A stretch of 64,000 bases of DNA from Nonomuraea sp. NBC_00507 (GCF_036013525.1 NZ_CP107853.1:9734001-9798000), one strand, 5' to 3'. Shown: positions 46,616 to 55,584, numbered from the stretch's first letter. Made by a program: numbers and translations. The notes: generated by a model from the sequence alone, not told the origin.

Positions 46616-47311
46616 ATGGCTGAATTCGTGATGGTGGCAGGCGCGTGGCTCGGGGCGTGGGCGTGGGACGAGGTGGTGCCGGAGCTGCGGGTGGCCGGGC
46701 ACGGCGCGCACCCGTTGACGCTGTCCGGGCTCGCCGACAAGCAGGGTGTGCCCGCCGGGCAGCAGACCCACGTCCAGGACATCGTCGACGAGGTCGAGCG
46801 CCGCGATCTGCGGGACGTCGTCCTGGTCGGGCACAGTTACTCCGGCATCCCGGTCGGCCAGGCGGCCGAGCGGATCGGCGACCGGCTGGCCCACATGGTC
46901 TTCGTGGACTCCAACGTGCCCACGCACGGCGAGGCGTTCGCGTCCGGGGCGCCGGAAGGCTGGGCGGCGACCGAGATCGACGCCCACGGCGGCTTCTGGC
47001 CGCCTCAGACCGCGGCCGACTATGCGGGCCAAGGGCTCAGCGACGAGCAGATCGCGCGGATCGTGGAGGGCTCGACGCCACATCCCGGGGCCTCGCTGAC
47101 CGAGCCCGCGGTGCTGGCGCGGCCGCTCGGCGAGCTCCCCGCCACCTACATCAAATGCCTGCTCGACGGCGAGAAGCCGGCCGACGACGTGGCCAGGCTG
47201 CTGACCAGCAAGCGGTGGCGGCTGGTCGAGATGGACACCGGCCACTGGCCGATGTTCTCCCAGCCGCGTGAGCTGGCCCGCATCCTGCTCGACGCGGCCA
47301 CGCGCCGGTAA
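46616..47311 (+). CDS. alpha/beta hydrolase
   Basis: A 231-residue serine hydrolase. It begins MAEFVMVAGAWLGAWAWDEV, has the nucleophile elbow VLVGHSYSGIP (Ser74), and the catalytic His in MDTGHWPMFSQP. This pattern resembles plant methyl-esterase-like and EstC-type hydrolases of the MenH/SABP2 group. ATG 46616 lies 30 bases after nadE. The substrate is unknown; an ester of a small acid is likely. Confidence 0.9.
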   Translation: MAEFVMVAGAWLGAWAWDEVVPELRVAGHGAHPLTLSGLADKQGVPAGQQTHVQDIVDEVERRDLRDVVLVGHSYSGIPVGQAAERIGDRLAHMVFVDSNVPTHGEAFASGAPEGWAATEIDAHGGFWPPQTAADYAGQGLSDEQIARIVEGSTPHPGASLTEPAVLARPLGELPATYIKCLLDGEKPADDVARLLTSKRWRLVEMDTGHWPMFSQPRELARILLDAATRR

Positions 47312-47354
47312 GGGCCCTCTCTTCCGCCACGATGCGGGAGAGGTGCTGGCGAAC

Positions 47355-47374
47355 GCGTAACCAATGGGTTACGC
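47355..47374 (+). promoter_or_regulatory. ArsR operator candidate
   Basis: GCGTAACC-AATG-GGTTACGC is a perfect 8-base inverted repeat. It covers the first possible ATG of the ArsR gene, which suggests that the true start is the GTG at 47382 and that the protein controls its own promoter. Confidence 0.6.
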
Positions 47375-47381
47375 TTTCTGT

Positions 47382-47744
47382 GTGGACGAGGTGGCAGGGG
47401 CGATCGCGGATCCGGTGCGGCGGCAGATCCTGGTGCTGCTCAGGGACGGGCGCCTGGCGGCCGGCGAGGTCGCCGACCGATTCCCGATCAGCCGCCCCGC
47501 CGTGAGCCGCCACCTGCGCGTGCTCAGGGAGAGCGGGTTGGTCCGGGCGGAGCTCGTCGGCAGACAGCGCTTCTACACGCTCGATCCTGATCGGTTCACC
47601 GAGCTCATCGCGTGGCTGGCACAGTTCGTCCGGCCCTCGGGCTGGGAGCACCATTTCGACGCGTTGGAGACAGAGGTCTACCGAACGCGCCGCGAACGCC
47701 GCACGGGCGGCGCCGCTGACAGCAGAAAGGCAGACACAGCATGA
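47382..47744 (+). CDS. ArsR family transcriptional regulator
   Basis: A 120-residue winged-helix regulator. It starts VDEVAGAIADPVRRQILVLL, the classic ArsR opening for this subgroup, with SRPAVSRHLRVLRESGLV as the recognition helix. No metal-binding Cys pair is visible. GTG 47382 was preferred because the upstream ATG 47364 lies in the operator palindrome. Its ATGA overlap with the SRPBCC gene is typical of this pair, in which the regulator and an AHSA1-like protein work together. Confidence 0.9.
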   Translation: MDEVAGAIADPVRRQILVLLRDGRLAAGEVADRFPISRPAVSRHLRVLRESGLVRAELVGRQRFYTLDPDRFTELIAWLAQFVRPSGWEHHFDALETEVYRTRRERRTGGAADSRKADTA

Positions 47745-48244
47745 ACCGATTCCCCACCGGCCGACTGTTCCGCACGGAGTCCGGCAGCGATCTCGTCCTC
47801 ACCCGCACCTTCCGCGCAGCCGCCGAGGACGTGTGGGCCAGCATCACCGAGCCGGAGCGCACCGCGCGCTGGTTCGGCCCGTGGGAGGGCCAGGCCGGGC
47901 CCGGTCGGACGATCAAGGTCCAGATGGCGTACGAGGAGCAGCAGCCCTGGTACGAGATGCGCATCGACGCGTGCGAGCCACCGCGGCGGCTGGAAGTGTC
48001 CGCCGTGGACGAGGCCGGGTCCTGGCATCTGGAGCTGCTGCTGTCCGAGGCCGACGGCACGACGGAGCTGCGGTTCGTCCAGCACCTGGCCGACGAGGAG
48101 GGGATCGGCGAGATCGGGCCCGGCTGGGAGTACTACCTCGACATGCTCGTCGCCTCCCGCGACGGCTCCCCCAAGCCGGACTTCGACGACTACTACCCGT
48201 CGATGAAGCCGTACTACGAGCAGTTGCGGGACACGGACGCGTAG
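47741..48244 (+). CDS. SRPBCC/AHSA1 domain protein
   Basis: A 167-residue protein with the START/SRPBCC ligand-binding fold of the AHSA1 family. RTFRAAAEDVWASITEPERT and ARWFGPWEGQAGPG are typical, and GWEYYLDMLVASRDGS begins the C-terminal helix. The start overlaps the ArsR stop (ATGA). Such ArsR-SRPBCC pairs are widespread; the ligand is unknown. Confidence 0.9.
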   Translation: MNRFPTGRLFRTESGSDLVLTRTFRAAAEDVWASITEPERTARWFGPWEGQAGPGRTIKVQMAYEEQQPWYEMRIDACEPPRRLEVSAVDEAGSWHLELLLSEADGTTELRFVQHLADEEGIGEIGPGWEYYLDMLVASRDGSPKPDFDDYYPSMKPYYEQLRDTDA

Positions 48245-48279
48245 CGGGAATTGTCGGTGGCGGCTGACACAGTGAGGCC

Positions 48280-49353
48280 GTGGCTCAACCGCTGAAAGAC
48301 ATGATCAACGCGCAATCCGTGTCGGTGCTGGCCGACGGGCTCGCCGCGGCCTGGGAGCCGTTCCCCCGGGACCGTTTCGCCGGGCGGGCCCTGGCCGGGC
48401 TCGACGGGCTGGAGCTCAAGGACCGGGTCAAGCACGTCGCCGCGGCTCTGCACGACGCGCTGCCGCTGCCCTATCCGCAGGTCGCCGAGATCGTGCGCGC
48501 AGCCGCCTCTCGGTCGGTGCTGGACATGTGGAGCGGCTGGCCGGCCACCGACCACACGGCCGTCCACGGCGTCGATCACCTGCACGAGGCGATGGACACG
48601 CTGGCCGTGCTCACGCCGTACTCGACGGGCGAGTTCGCCGTGCGGCCCTACCTGGAGCGTTACCGCGACGACGCACTCAAGATCATGTACGGCTGGGCGG
48701 AGTCGCCGGACGAGCATCTGCGCCGGCTGGCGTCGGAGGGGTCGCGGCCGCGGCTGCCGTGGGCCACGCGGGTGGGCTGGCTGATGACGCCGGGGCCGAC
48801 GCTGCCCCTGCTCGACCGGCTGCGCGACGACCCGAGCGAATACGTCCGCCGCTCGGTCGCCAACCACGTCAACGACCTGGCCAAGGACCATCCGGAGGAG
48901 GCGCTGGCGCTGCTGGCGCGCTGGCGTGCCGACGGCGGCTCTCACGTGGAGAAGGTCCTGCGGCACGCGGTGCGCGGGCTGCTGCGAGCCGGGCATCCTG
49001 AGGCGCTCGCGCTCATGGGCGCCACTCCGGGCAGCGGCGCGGTGGACGTGCTCGCCCTGGAGTCGGAGGCGGTGGCCGTCGGCGAGAAGCTGGGCTTCTC
49101 GGTCACGGTCACGGCTGATGGGGCGGGGCCGCTGCTGCTCAAATACGCGATCCGGCGGCCGGGCTCGCGTCGCGTGTTCCACCTGGGCCAGCGTGAGGCG
49201 GACGGGGCCGGGGCGACGTTCACGTTACGGAAGAGCCATTCCTTCCGGCCGGTGACCACGCGCGACGAGCCGCCCGGGCCCAGGGAGCTCGACGTGATCG
49301 TCAACGGCCGGGTGGCCGCGACCACCGCCTTCACCCTGACACCTGCACCGTGA
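48280..49353 (+). CDS. DNA alkylation repair (AlkD-like) protein
   Basis: A 357-residue protein made of HEAT-like helical repeats, similar to AlkD-type 3-methyladenine DNA glycosylases. KDRVKHVAAALHDALPLPYP, EHLRRLASEGSRPRLPWA and EYVRRSVANHVNDLAKDHPE are characteristic. The C-terminal 100 residues form an additional beta-rich domain. GTG 48280 starts MAQPLKDMINAQSVSVLADG. Whether it has glycosylase activity is unproven, as many AlkD-like proteins have lost it. Confidence 0.83.
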   Translation: MAQPLKDMINAQSVSVLADGLAAAWEPFPRDRFAGRALAGLDGLELKDRVKHVAAALHDALPLPYPQVAEIVRAAASRSVLDMWSGWPATDHTAVHGVDHLHEAMDTLAVLTPYSTGEFAVRPYLERYRDDALKIMYGWAESPDEHLRRLASEGSRPRLPWATRVGWLMTPGPTLPLLDRLRDDPSEYVRRSVANHVNDLAKDHPEEALALLARWRADGGSHVEKVLRHAVRGLLRAGHPEALALMGATPGSGAVDVLALESEAVAVGEKLGFSVTVTADGAGPLLLKYAIRRPGSRRVFHLGQREADGAGATFTLRKSHSFRPVTTRDEPPGPRELDVIVNGRVAATTAFTLTPAP

Positions 49354-49413
49354 CCTGGACACCGTGACCTGGACACCTGACCCCGGGCACCCTGGCCCGG
49401 CCGCCCAGGTCAC
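49347..49413. terminator. short repeats and hairpin between convergent genes
   Basis: ACCGTGACCTGGAC is repeated at 49347-49360 and 49361-49374, the first copy containing the AlkD stop. A hairpin with CCGGGC and GCCCGG, flanked by ACCTG and CAGGT, follows to about 49413. It could terminate both convergent genes. Confidence 0.5.
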
Positions 49414-50045
49414 CGGTCGTGGCGGCCGTTGTGGAGGATCTCGTGGTCCCAGCGGTCGCGGGGCTGAGTGTGCAGGCGCCAGTAGTGCTCGGCGATGTCG
49501 TCGGGATCGAAGGCCGTGCCCGGCGCGACGGGGCCTGCCACGGTGACGGTGGCCACGTGCACGCCCGAAGGGCCGTACTCCTGGTCGAGCAGCGTCACCA
49601 GTGTGCGCACGCCGCTCTTGCCCAGGGACAGGCTGGTGTACTGGCGCTTGGGCTCGGGCATGCCGCCGGTGATGATGAACGTGCCGCCGTCCCGCCGCGC
49701 CATCGCAGGGGCGACGTGGGCGGCCGCGATGAGCGCGCCGACCACGTTGACCGCCCAAGCGTCCAGGTGGGCGCGTACGGTCGCCTCGCCGGGCGAGTCG
49801 GGCCGGATGATCGCGGCGTTGTAGACCACGACGTCCGGCGTACCCAGATCGGCTGCCGACGCGTCCAGGGCGGCCCGCAGAGCCGTCTCGTCGGCGCTGT
49901 CGGCCTGATAGGCCCGCACCTTATCGAGTCCCATGGTGTCGCCCGTTCGCGAGACGAGGGCCACTGGCAGGCCCTCACGTGCGAACCGGCGGGCGACCGA
50001 CCGGCCGATCCCTGGACCCGCCCCGATAATCACCGCACCTGGCAT
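49410..50045 (-). CDS. short-chain dehydrogenase/reductase-like protein
   Basis: A 211-residue Rossmann protein with the SDR dinucleotide motif IIGAGPGIGRSVARRFA and VVVYNAAIIRP as the NNAG-like motif. GGTFIITGGMPEP carries the central strand. The usual catalytic YxxxK is missing: the region reads YTSLSLGKSGVRTL, so the Lys is present but the Tyr is 7 residues before it. It may be an atypical or non-catalytic SDR. ATG 50045 (MPGAVIIGAG) has AAGGAG 6 bases upstream; ATG 50048 is also possible. It is probably controlled by the divergent MerR gene. Confidence 0.85.
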   Translation of the reverse strand: MPGAVIIGAGPGIGRSVARRFAREGLPVALVSRTGDTMGLDKVRAYQADSADETALRAALDASAADLGTPDVVVYNAAIIRPDSPGEATVRAHLDAWAVNVVGALIAAAHVAPAMARRDGGTFIITGGMPEPKRQYTSLSLGKSGVRTLVTLLDQEYGPSGVHVATVTVAGPVAPGTAFDPDDIAEHYWRLHTQPRDRWDHEILHNGRHDR

Positions 50046-50092
50046 CATCGGCTCCTTCGCTTTGTTGGCAGTGGCAGACAAGGGGACGCTAA

Positions 50093-50117
50093 GGCGTCAC
50101 ATCGATGTGAAGGTCAA
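50093..50117 (-). promoter_or_regulatory. MerR-type promoter and operator
   Basis: On the minus strand TTGACC and TTAGCG are separated by 19 bases, the long spacing typical of MerR-activated promoters. The spacer carries the perfect palindrome TCACATCGATGTGA (50097-50110). It faces the SDR gene, so the MerR protein probably activates that gene. Confidence 0.6.
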
Positions 50118-50135
50118 GCTCGGAGCGAGGAGCAC

Positions 50136-50504
50136 ATGCGGATCGGCGACCTGGCCCATGAGACCGGGGTGAGCAGGCGGTTGCTGCGGTACTACGAGGA
50201 GCAGGGACTCTTGCGACCTGTCCGGCTGCCCAACGGCTATCGCGAGTACCACGAGTCGGACGTCGCCGCCGTCCGCCACATCCGGACCCTGCTGGCCGCC
50301 GGCCTGCCCACCGCGGTCATCGCCCGGCTGCTGGACTGCGTCCACGACGACGAGGGCGGGCGGATGGTGCCGGTGGCCTGCCCCGGGATGATCACCCATT
50401 TGCGGCAGGAGCGGCGGCGCATCACCGCGACGATCGAGCGCCTCCAGACGTCCCAGCAGCACTTGGACACCATGCTGGCCTCCGTCCGGGAGCAGCACGT
50501 CTGA
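50136..50504 (+). CDS. MerR family transcriptional regulator
   Basis: A 122-residue MerR protein. The HTH begins MRIGDLAHETGVSRRLLRYY, followed by the wing (PNGYREYHESDVAAVRHI) and a long dimerisation helix (ERRRITATIERLQTSQQHLD). CPGM and CVHDDEGG include two Cys but no known metal-binding pattern. ATG 50136 has GAGGAG upstream. It diverges from the SDR gene across a palindromic promoter. Confidence 0.92.
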   Translation: MRIGDLAHETGVSRRLLRYYEEQGLLRPVRLPNGYREYHESDVAAVRHIRTLLAAGLPTAVIARLLDCVHDDEGGRMVPVACPGMITHLRQERRRITATIERLQTSQQHLDTMLASVREQHV

Positions 50505-50619
50505 GCCCCAGCCACCACCCGGTCTCGACCGGCACCAGGCCCAGCCGAAGCGTGCCCCCGATCCTCTGAGCGGCACCAGCGCTCCCCCCAACAGCCCTCT
50601 TGGGGCACAATCGGGGCTC

Positions 50620-51642
50620 GTGAGCGAAACTCGCCAGCCAACCGCCGATTCGGCAACGCAGGATCGTGACCTGGGCCGGGCACGCGAAGGGGACGATGCC
50701 GCCTTCGACCGCCTGATCGCGCCCCTGCGCCGTGAACTGCACGCGCACTGCTACCGCATGCTCGGCTCCGCCCACGACGCCGACGACGCCCTGCAGGATG
50801 CCCTGGTGCGGGCCTGGCGCGGGCTGGCGCGCTTCGAGGGTCGCAGTTCGCTGCGTTCGTGGTTGTACACGGTGGCGACCCGTACGTGCCTGGATCTCGT
50901 CGAGACGCGCGGCAGGCGGGCCCTGCCGGTGGATCTCGGCCCGGCCGCCGACCGCACCGTGGCCGACAACGCGCCGCGGACGGACGTGGCCTGGCTGGGA
51001 CCGTACCCGGACACTGGCCCGGCCGCGCGGTATGAGGAGCGGGAGGCCGTCGAGCTGGCGTTCGTCGCAGCCCTGCAGCACCTGCCGGGCAACCAGCGAG
51101 CGGCGCTGCTGCTGTTCGAGGTTCTCGGATTCTCCGTCGCTGAGATCGCCGCCATGATGCGGACCACGACCACGTCCGTCAACAGCGCGTTGGCGCGGGC
51201 CCGCAGGATGGTCGCCGAACGGGTGCCTTCCCCTTCCCAGCAGCAGACGCTGCGGACTCTCGGGGACACCCACACGCGGGAGATCGTCGCCGGGTACGCC
51301 GCCGCGCTGGAACGCGGCGACGCCGACGCCCTGGTCGCGCTGCTCACCGAGGACGTGACCTGGTCGATGCCGCCGATGCCGCACTGGTACCGCGGCCTGG
51401 CGGCCGTCACCGACTTCGCGGTACGGGTGCCGCTGACCTCGTGCGGCTCCTGGCGGCACCTCCCGACGCACGCGAACGGCCAGCCGGCCGCCGCCTCCTA
51501 CCTCTGGGACGACGCGGCCGGCGCGCATATGGCCTGGTCGATCAACGTGCTGACGCTGCGCGGGGAGCGGGTCAGCGAGATCACCTCGTTCATCGGCCGC
51601 GAGCACTTCCCGCTGTTCGGGCTACCCGTGTCGCTCCCCTGA
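50620..51642 (+). CDS. ECF sigma factor with SnoaL-like C-terminal domain (ECF41/SigG-like)
   Basis: A 340-residue extracytoplasmic-function sigma factor. Region 2 includes [20 protein letters not shown], and region 4 includes HLPGNQRAALLLFEVLGFSV. A C-terminal NTF2/SnoaL-like domain (about residues 220-335) is the extension typical of ECF41-type factors, which control their own activity through it rather than by an anti-sigma factor. GTG 50620 is the start. The target promoters cannot be read from this window. A second, similar sigma factor is encoded 2 kb away. Confidence 0.92.
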   Translation: MSETRQPTADSATQDRDLGRAREGDDAAFDRLIAPLRRELHAHCYRMLGSAHDADDALQDALVRAWRGLARFEGRSSLRSWLYTVATRTCLDLVETRGRRALPVDLGPAADRTVADNAPRTDVAWLGPYPDTGPAARYEEREAVELAFVAALQHLPGNQRAALLLFEVLGFSVAEIAAMMRTTTTSVNSALARARRMVAERVPSPSQQQTLRTLGDTHTREIVAGYAAALERGDADALVALLTEDVTWSMPPMPHWYRGLAAVTDFAVRVPLTSCGSWRHLPTHANGQPAAASYLWDDAAGAHMAWSINVLTLRGERVSEITSFIGREHFPLFGLPVSLP

Positions 51643-51657
51643 CGGCCGCCCGCGTCG

Positions 51658-52491
51658 CTACCGCGGCGGCGACGGGCGCAGGTCGGTCCTGGCCGCGCCG
51701 GTGGCCTGGTCGAGCGGGAACGACAGGTGCTGGTGGGTCATCATCCAGGCGCCGTCCCGCCGCTCGAACACCCGCGTGCCCCGCGACCAGGTCTCGGACA
51801 CCTGACCGTCCTCGCCTGCGACGCGGACGCGGTTGAGTCCCCACGCCACCGCGAGGTCCTCGCGTACCAGGATCTTCAGGTCGGGCACGTCGAAGCTCAC
51901 GTCGCCGGGGACGTCGAGGCCACGGGCGCAGACCTTGCGCACCTCGTCGACGCCGACGTACTCCAGGGGCGTCTCGTGCTCGTACGAGACGACGTCGTCG
52001 GCGATGGCGGTCATCATGCCGTCCAGGTCCTTCGCGGCGGTACCGGCGTACCAGCGTTCGTGGACCTGCCGCACCTCCTCCTCGGCCGCGCCCTCGTCCC
52101 CGAGGGGGAACGAGTGGTGCTCGTGGGCGACAACCCAGCGGCCGTCCTCCTTGCGCAGGCCGAGCGTCAGCCGCAGCCGGTAACCGGGGTTCGCCGCCAG
52201 CTCACCGGGGGTGCCGCAGCGCAGCAGGGCGTGGGCGAAGGCGACGTCGGAGCCGGCGGTGACGTCCAGGGTCTCGATCTCGAACGACGCGCCCTGCGCC
52301 TGCCACTGGAAGAAACCCGGCCACGTCTCCTTGTACGCCTCGATGCCGTGCACGCCTTCGTAGGGCGGCGGCACGTCGTACATCACGATGTCGTCGGCGT
52401 GATCGGCGAGAACGCGCTCGAGGTCGCCGGCGTGCACCGCCTCGGCCCAGCGCTCGATCAGCTCGCGGATCCGCTCTTCGTCGCCGGTCAT
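51658..52491 (-). CDS. protein with two SnoaL/DUF4440-like domains
   Basis: A 277-residue protein with two tandem NTF2-like domains. The first is marked by ERWAEAVHAGDLERVLADHA and YEGVHGIEAYKETWPGFF, the second by ERWYAGTAAKDLDGMMTAIA and WMMTHQHLSFPL. Each domain repeats the HEHHSFPL or HQHLSFPL ending. Such SnoaL-like proteins often accompany ECF41-type sigma factors and may be their targets or partners. ATG 52491 has GAAAGGA upstream. The downstream sigma gene on the other side is on the same strand, and this gene follows it. Confidence 0.88.
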   Translation of the reverse strand: MTGDEERIRELIERWAEAVHAGDLERVLADHADDIVMYDVPPPYEGVHGIEAYKETWPGFFQWQAQGASFEIETLDVTAGSDVAFAHALLRCGTPGELAANPGYRLRLTLGLRKEDGRWVVAHEHHSFPLGDEGAAEEEVRQVHERWYAGTAAKDLDGMMTAIADDVVSYEHETPLEYVGVDEVRKVCARGLDVPGDVSFDVPDLKILVREDLAVAWGLNRVRVAGEDGQVSETWSRGTRVFERRDGAWMMTHQHLSFPLDQATGAARTDLRPSPPR

Positions 52492-52549
52492 GGTGCAGTC
52501 CTTTCGGTCGGTGGTCCGTCAGGAGTACAACCTGGGCCGCGGCGCGAAA

Positions 52550-53551
52550 TCATCGCGGCAGTTGCGGCGGAAGGTCGAAGTCCCCGAAATCGGCCTCCAG
52601 GAACGAGACGACCTCGGCGATCCGGGTGCCGCGCACGACGATCAGGTCCACACCCGCCGGGACGTACGCGGCCCGCCGCTCATCCCACATGTACGTCCCG
52701 AACGCGAGCTGCCCGTTCGCCCGTGCGGGCAGGAAACGCCAGCGGCTGGTCAGCGGCCCCTCGGCCAGGAAGCCGCGGATGCCGTCGTGGCCCTGGTACC
52801 AGGCGGTCAGCGGCGGCATCGAGTACTTCGCGTCCTCGGTCAGCATGGCCACGATGGCGTCGATGTCGCCGGCCTCCCAGGCGGCGGCGTATCGGCGGGC
52901 CAGCTCCCGCTGCCCGGGCTCACCCAGCACGTCGAGTATCTGCAGCTGGCTCGGCTCCGGCAGCAGCTCGGTGAGGACCTTGCGGGCCCGCTGCAGGGCG
53001 CTGTTGACCGCCGCGACCGTGGTGTCCAGCTGGTCGGCGGCCTCGGCGGCGGCGTACCCGAGCACGTCCCGCAGCAGCAGGGCGGCCCGCTGCCGGGCCG
53101 ACAGGTGCTGCAGCGCCGCGACGAACGCCAGCTCCACGCTCTCCTTCGCCACCGCGCGGGCCTCGGGGCCCAGCTCGGCCGTCCAGCCCATCAGCCGGTC
53201 CGGGTACGGCTCCAGCCACGCCACCTCGGCCACCGGCGCGGCCTCGGGGCTCAGGTCGGTAGGCAGCTCGCGCCGTCCACGGCGTTCGAGCAGCGTCAGC
53301 GCCCGGTTGGTCGCGATCTTGTAGAGCCACGCCCTGAACGTCCCGCGGTCGTCGAACCGCGCCATACTTCGCCAGGCCCGGTCCAGCGTGTCCTGCACGG
53401 CGTCCTCGGCGTCGTGGACGGATCCCAGCATCCGGTAGCAGTGCGCGCGCAGCTCCTCCCGCAGCGGGCCGACCAGGCGGCCGAACGCGTCGCGGTCGCC
53501 CGCCCGCGCCGCGGCCAGCAACTCCGCCGCGTCCGCCGGCGTCGTGGCCAT
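52550..53551 (-). CDS. ECF sigma factor with SnoaL-like C-terminal domain (ECF41/SigG-like)
   Basis: A 333-residue ECF sigma factor paralogous to the one at 50620-51642. Region 2 has [20 protein letters not shown] and region 4 has [20 protein letters not shown]. The SnoaL-like C-terminal extension (from about residue 215) is present. The double-SnoaL gene lies 58 bases downstream on the same strand, so they probably form one transcript. ATG 53551 starts [19 protein letters not shown]. Two such factors flanking a SnoaL protein is unusual. Confidence 0.92.
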   Translation of the reverse strand: MATTPADAAELLAAARAGDRDAFGRLVGPLREELRAHCYRMLGSVHDAEDAVQDTLDRAWRSMARFDDRGTFRAWLYKIATNRALTLLERRGRRELPTDLSPEAAPVAEVAWLEPYPDRLMGWTAELGPEARAVAKESVELAFVAALQHLSARQRAALLLRDVLGYAAAEAADQLDTTVAAVNSALQRARKVLTELLPEPSQLQILDVLGEPGQRELARRYAAAWEAGDIDAIVAMLTEDAKYSMPPLTAWYQGHDGIRGFLAEGPLTSRWRFLPARANGQLAFGTYMWDERRAAYVPAGVDLIVVRGTRIAEVVSFLEADFGDFDLPPQLPR

Positions 53552-53644
53552 CGTTTCCGTCCCCTCTCCGGCTGCCCCGTGGTCAAGCTACCCGAGACGA
53601 TCGCAGGCGGGTGAGCGGGATCCACCGTCCGGCCGACCTGGAGA

Positions 53645-54355
53645 TCACGACTCAGTGCGGCGCGGCGTTTCCCGTCCTGGCCGGTCACCGGTCTGGAGCC
53701 GGGCCTCGATGCCGTCGAGGATGATGTCCAGGCCGAGGAGGAAGTTGCGGTCGAAGTCGCCGTCGCCCACGTCCGCATGCCGCGACAGCTCCGGAGCGTG
53801 CTCGTCGAGGTAGCGGACGGCGCGTGCGCGGATCTCGGCGTCCGTGCCGGGCGTGCGGACGGTGGCCCACCAGGTGTTCTCCGCGGCCACGTACCCGTTC
53901 ACGTAGGAGGACAGGGCGCCGACGGCGGAGTTGAGGGCGGGGCCGCTCAGCCCGGCGCCGGCGAGGGTGGCGTAGAAGAGCTGGGAGCGGGCCAGCGCGT
54001 TCGGGCCGAGCAGCGGACGGGTGGCGGTGAGCTCCGGCACCCAGGGGTGGCGGCGCATGACGTCCCTGCTCTGGGTGAGCCGGCGGACGATGGTGGCCCG
54101 CCACGTAGGCTGCTCCTCCGGCTCGATCTCGCCGAAGACCTCGTCCAACGCCAGGTCGAGCACGTCTTCCTTGCTCTTGACGTACTCGTACAGCGACATT
54201 GTGCCGGCCCGCAGGCGGGCGGCCAGAGCCCGCATGGAGAAGCCGCGCACGCCCTCGGCGTCGAGCAACGCGATGGCGGCCTCGACGATGCGCTCGCGCG
54301 ACAGCCGGGGCCTGTGCGGGCGGGCGTCGTCACGGAACCAGATGGACTCCGGCAT
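53645..54355 (-). CDS. TetR/AcrR family transcriptional regulator
   Basis: A 236-residue TetR protein with LSRERIVEAAIALLDAEGVR and GTMSLYEYVKSKEDVLDLAL as the HTH. The C-terminal part is the TetR_C domain of the TetR/OtrR-type (ELTATRPLLGPNALARSQLF). It diverges from a metallopeptidase-like gene over a perfect palindrome at 54375-54394. It probably represses both genes. The ligand is unknown. Confidence 0.92.
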   Translation of the reverse strand: MPESIWFRDDARPHRPRLSRERIVEAAIALLDAEGVRGFSMRALAARLRAGTMSLYEYVKSKEDVLDLALDEVFGEIEPEEQPTWRATIVRRLTQSRDVMRRHPWVPELTATRPLLGPNALARSQLFYATLAGAGLSGPALNSAVGALSSYVNGYVAAENTWWATVRTPGTDAEIRARAVRYLDEHAPELSRHADVGDGDFDRNFLLGLDIILDGIEARLQTGDRPGRETPRRTES

Positions 54356-54374
54356 CTCCGAGCCCTTCCGTGCA

Positions 54375-54394
54375 CTGTACGGAAAACCGTACAG
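54375..54394. promoter_or_regulatory. TetR operator candidate
   Basis: CTGTACGG-AAAA-CCGTACAG is a perfect 8-base inverted repeat midway between the divergent TetR and metallopeptidase-like genes. CTGTACGG arms are common in TetR operators of this subgroup. Confidence 0.75.
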
Positions 54395-54438
54395 CTAGCT
54401 TAGGCGACGGCGAGCGCGAGACGAAGGAGGCGGATTCG

Positions 54439-55584
54439 ATGCACGATTGGCAGCGCGACTACGCGATGCTGGCGTTGCGGATCAACCGGCTGGCGGGCGG
54501 CGCCCTGCTCATTTACCGCGGGCCCGAGGAGTGGAGTACGCAGGCGGCGAGCGAGCCGCCGCTCTCGCCCGGGGCGCTGGCCGACGAGGCCGAGCGGCTG
54601 CTGGAGAGCGCGCCGTCCGGCTATCTGGCCGGGCACGTACGCGCGATGCGTACCGTGGCCCGCTACCTCGACGGCGAGCGGCTGCCCTTGGCCGAGTACG
54701 CGCGGCAGTGCCTGGGCCTGGAGCCGCGGCGGCTGCCGGAGGGGGTGTTCGAGGAGGCGCACGCGGAGTTGGACGCCGCCCTGCCGAAGGGCCCGGGGTC
54801 GCTGGCGGAGCGGCTCCAGGCGTGGCAGGCGGCGCACACGCTGGGGCGGATCGAGCGGCTGCCCGATCTGGTGGCCAGGGCGGTGGCCGAGACGCGGGCG
54901 CGGACGAACGCCATCATCCCGCTGCCGGAGGACGAGGTCGTGGGCTGCAGGCTCGTCGAGGGAGTGTCGTTCCATGGAGCCGGGGACTACGAGGGCGGGC
55001 TGAGGTCGACCATCCACATCAACAAGGCGATCCCCTTCAACCTGGCCGATCTGCTGTATCTCGTCGCCCACGAGGGCCACCCCGGGCACATCGCGGAGTC
55101 GATGCTGAAGGAGATCCATCTGGTGGGGCGGGCGGACCAGAGGGTGCGGTTCATGGTGTCGCCGTCGTTCGTGCTCAGCGAGGGGCTCGGGCTGCTGGCC
55201 GAGGAGATCCTGTTCCCCGGTGATGAGGCGCAGGTGTGGCTGAACCGGCAGATCTTTCCCGAAACAGGGATCCGCCCCAGCGGCGACTTCGCGGCGATCC
55301 ACCATGCCAAGAACGTCCTGTGGGGAGTGTGGGGCAACGTGGCGTTCCTGGCGGCCGAGGGGCGTACGGACGCGGACCTTGCGGCCTACCTGGCGCGGTG
55401 GTCGCTCTACAGCGACGCCGAGGTGGCGCTCGCTCTGGGGTTGCTCAGGCCGTCACCGATGAGCCCGTACATCTTCGGATATTTCCACGGATGGGAGTTG
55501 CTGCGGCCCTGGGCGGCGACGCGCCCCGACCGGGTACGCCGGCTGCTCACCGAGCAATTACTCCCCTCCGACGTGGCCCTCTAG
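54439..55584 (+). CDS. metallopeptidase-like protein with HEGHPGH motif
   Basis: A 381-residue protein with VAHEGHPGHIAES (His211, Glu212, His214, His217), a variant of the HEAYPGH zinc motif of DUF885-type proteins. EGLGLLAEEILFPGDE supplies a downstream Glu that could be the third ligand. The fold is mostly helical, and the segment ARYLDGERLPLAEYARQCLG is typical. ATG 54439 has GAAGGAGG upstream. The TetR gene diverges across the operator at 54375. A peptidase function is inferred, and the substrate is unknown. Confidence 0.82.
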   Translation: MHDWQRDYAMLALRINRLAGGALLIYRGPEEWSTQAASEPPLSPGALADEAERLLESAPSGYLAGHVRAMRTVARYLDGERLPLAEYARQCLGLEPRRLPEGVFEEAHAELDAALPKGPGSLAERLQAWQAAHTLGRIERLPDLVARAVAETRARTNAIIPLPEDEVVGCRLVEGVSFHGAGDYEGGLRSTIHINKAIPFNLADLLYLVAHEGHPGHIAESMLKEIHLVGRADQRVRFMVSPSFVLSEGLGLLAEEILFPGDEAQVWLNRQIFPETGIRPSGDFAAIHHAKNVLWGVWGNVAFLAAEGRTDADLAAYLARWSLYSDAEVALALGLLRPSPMSPYIFGYFHGWELLRPWAATRPDRVRRLLTEQLLPSDVAL

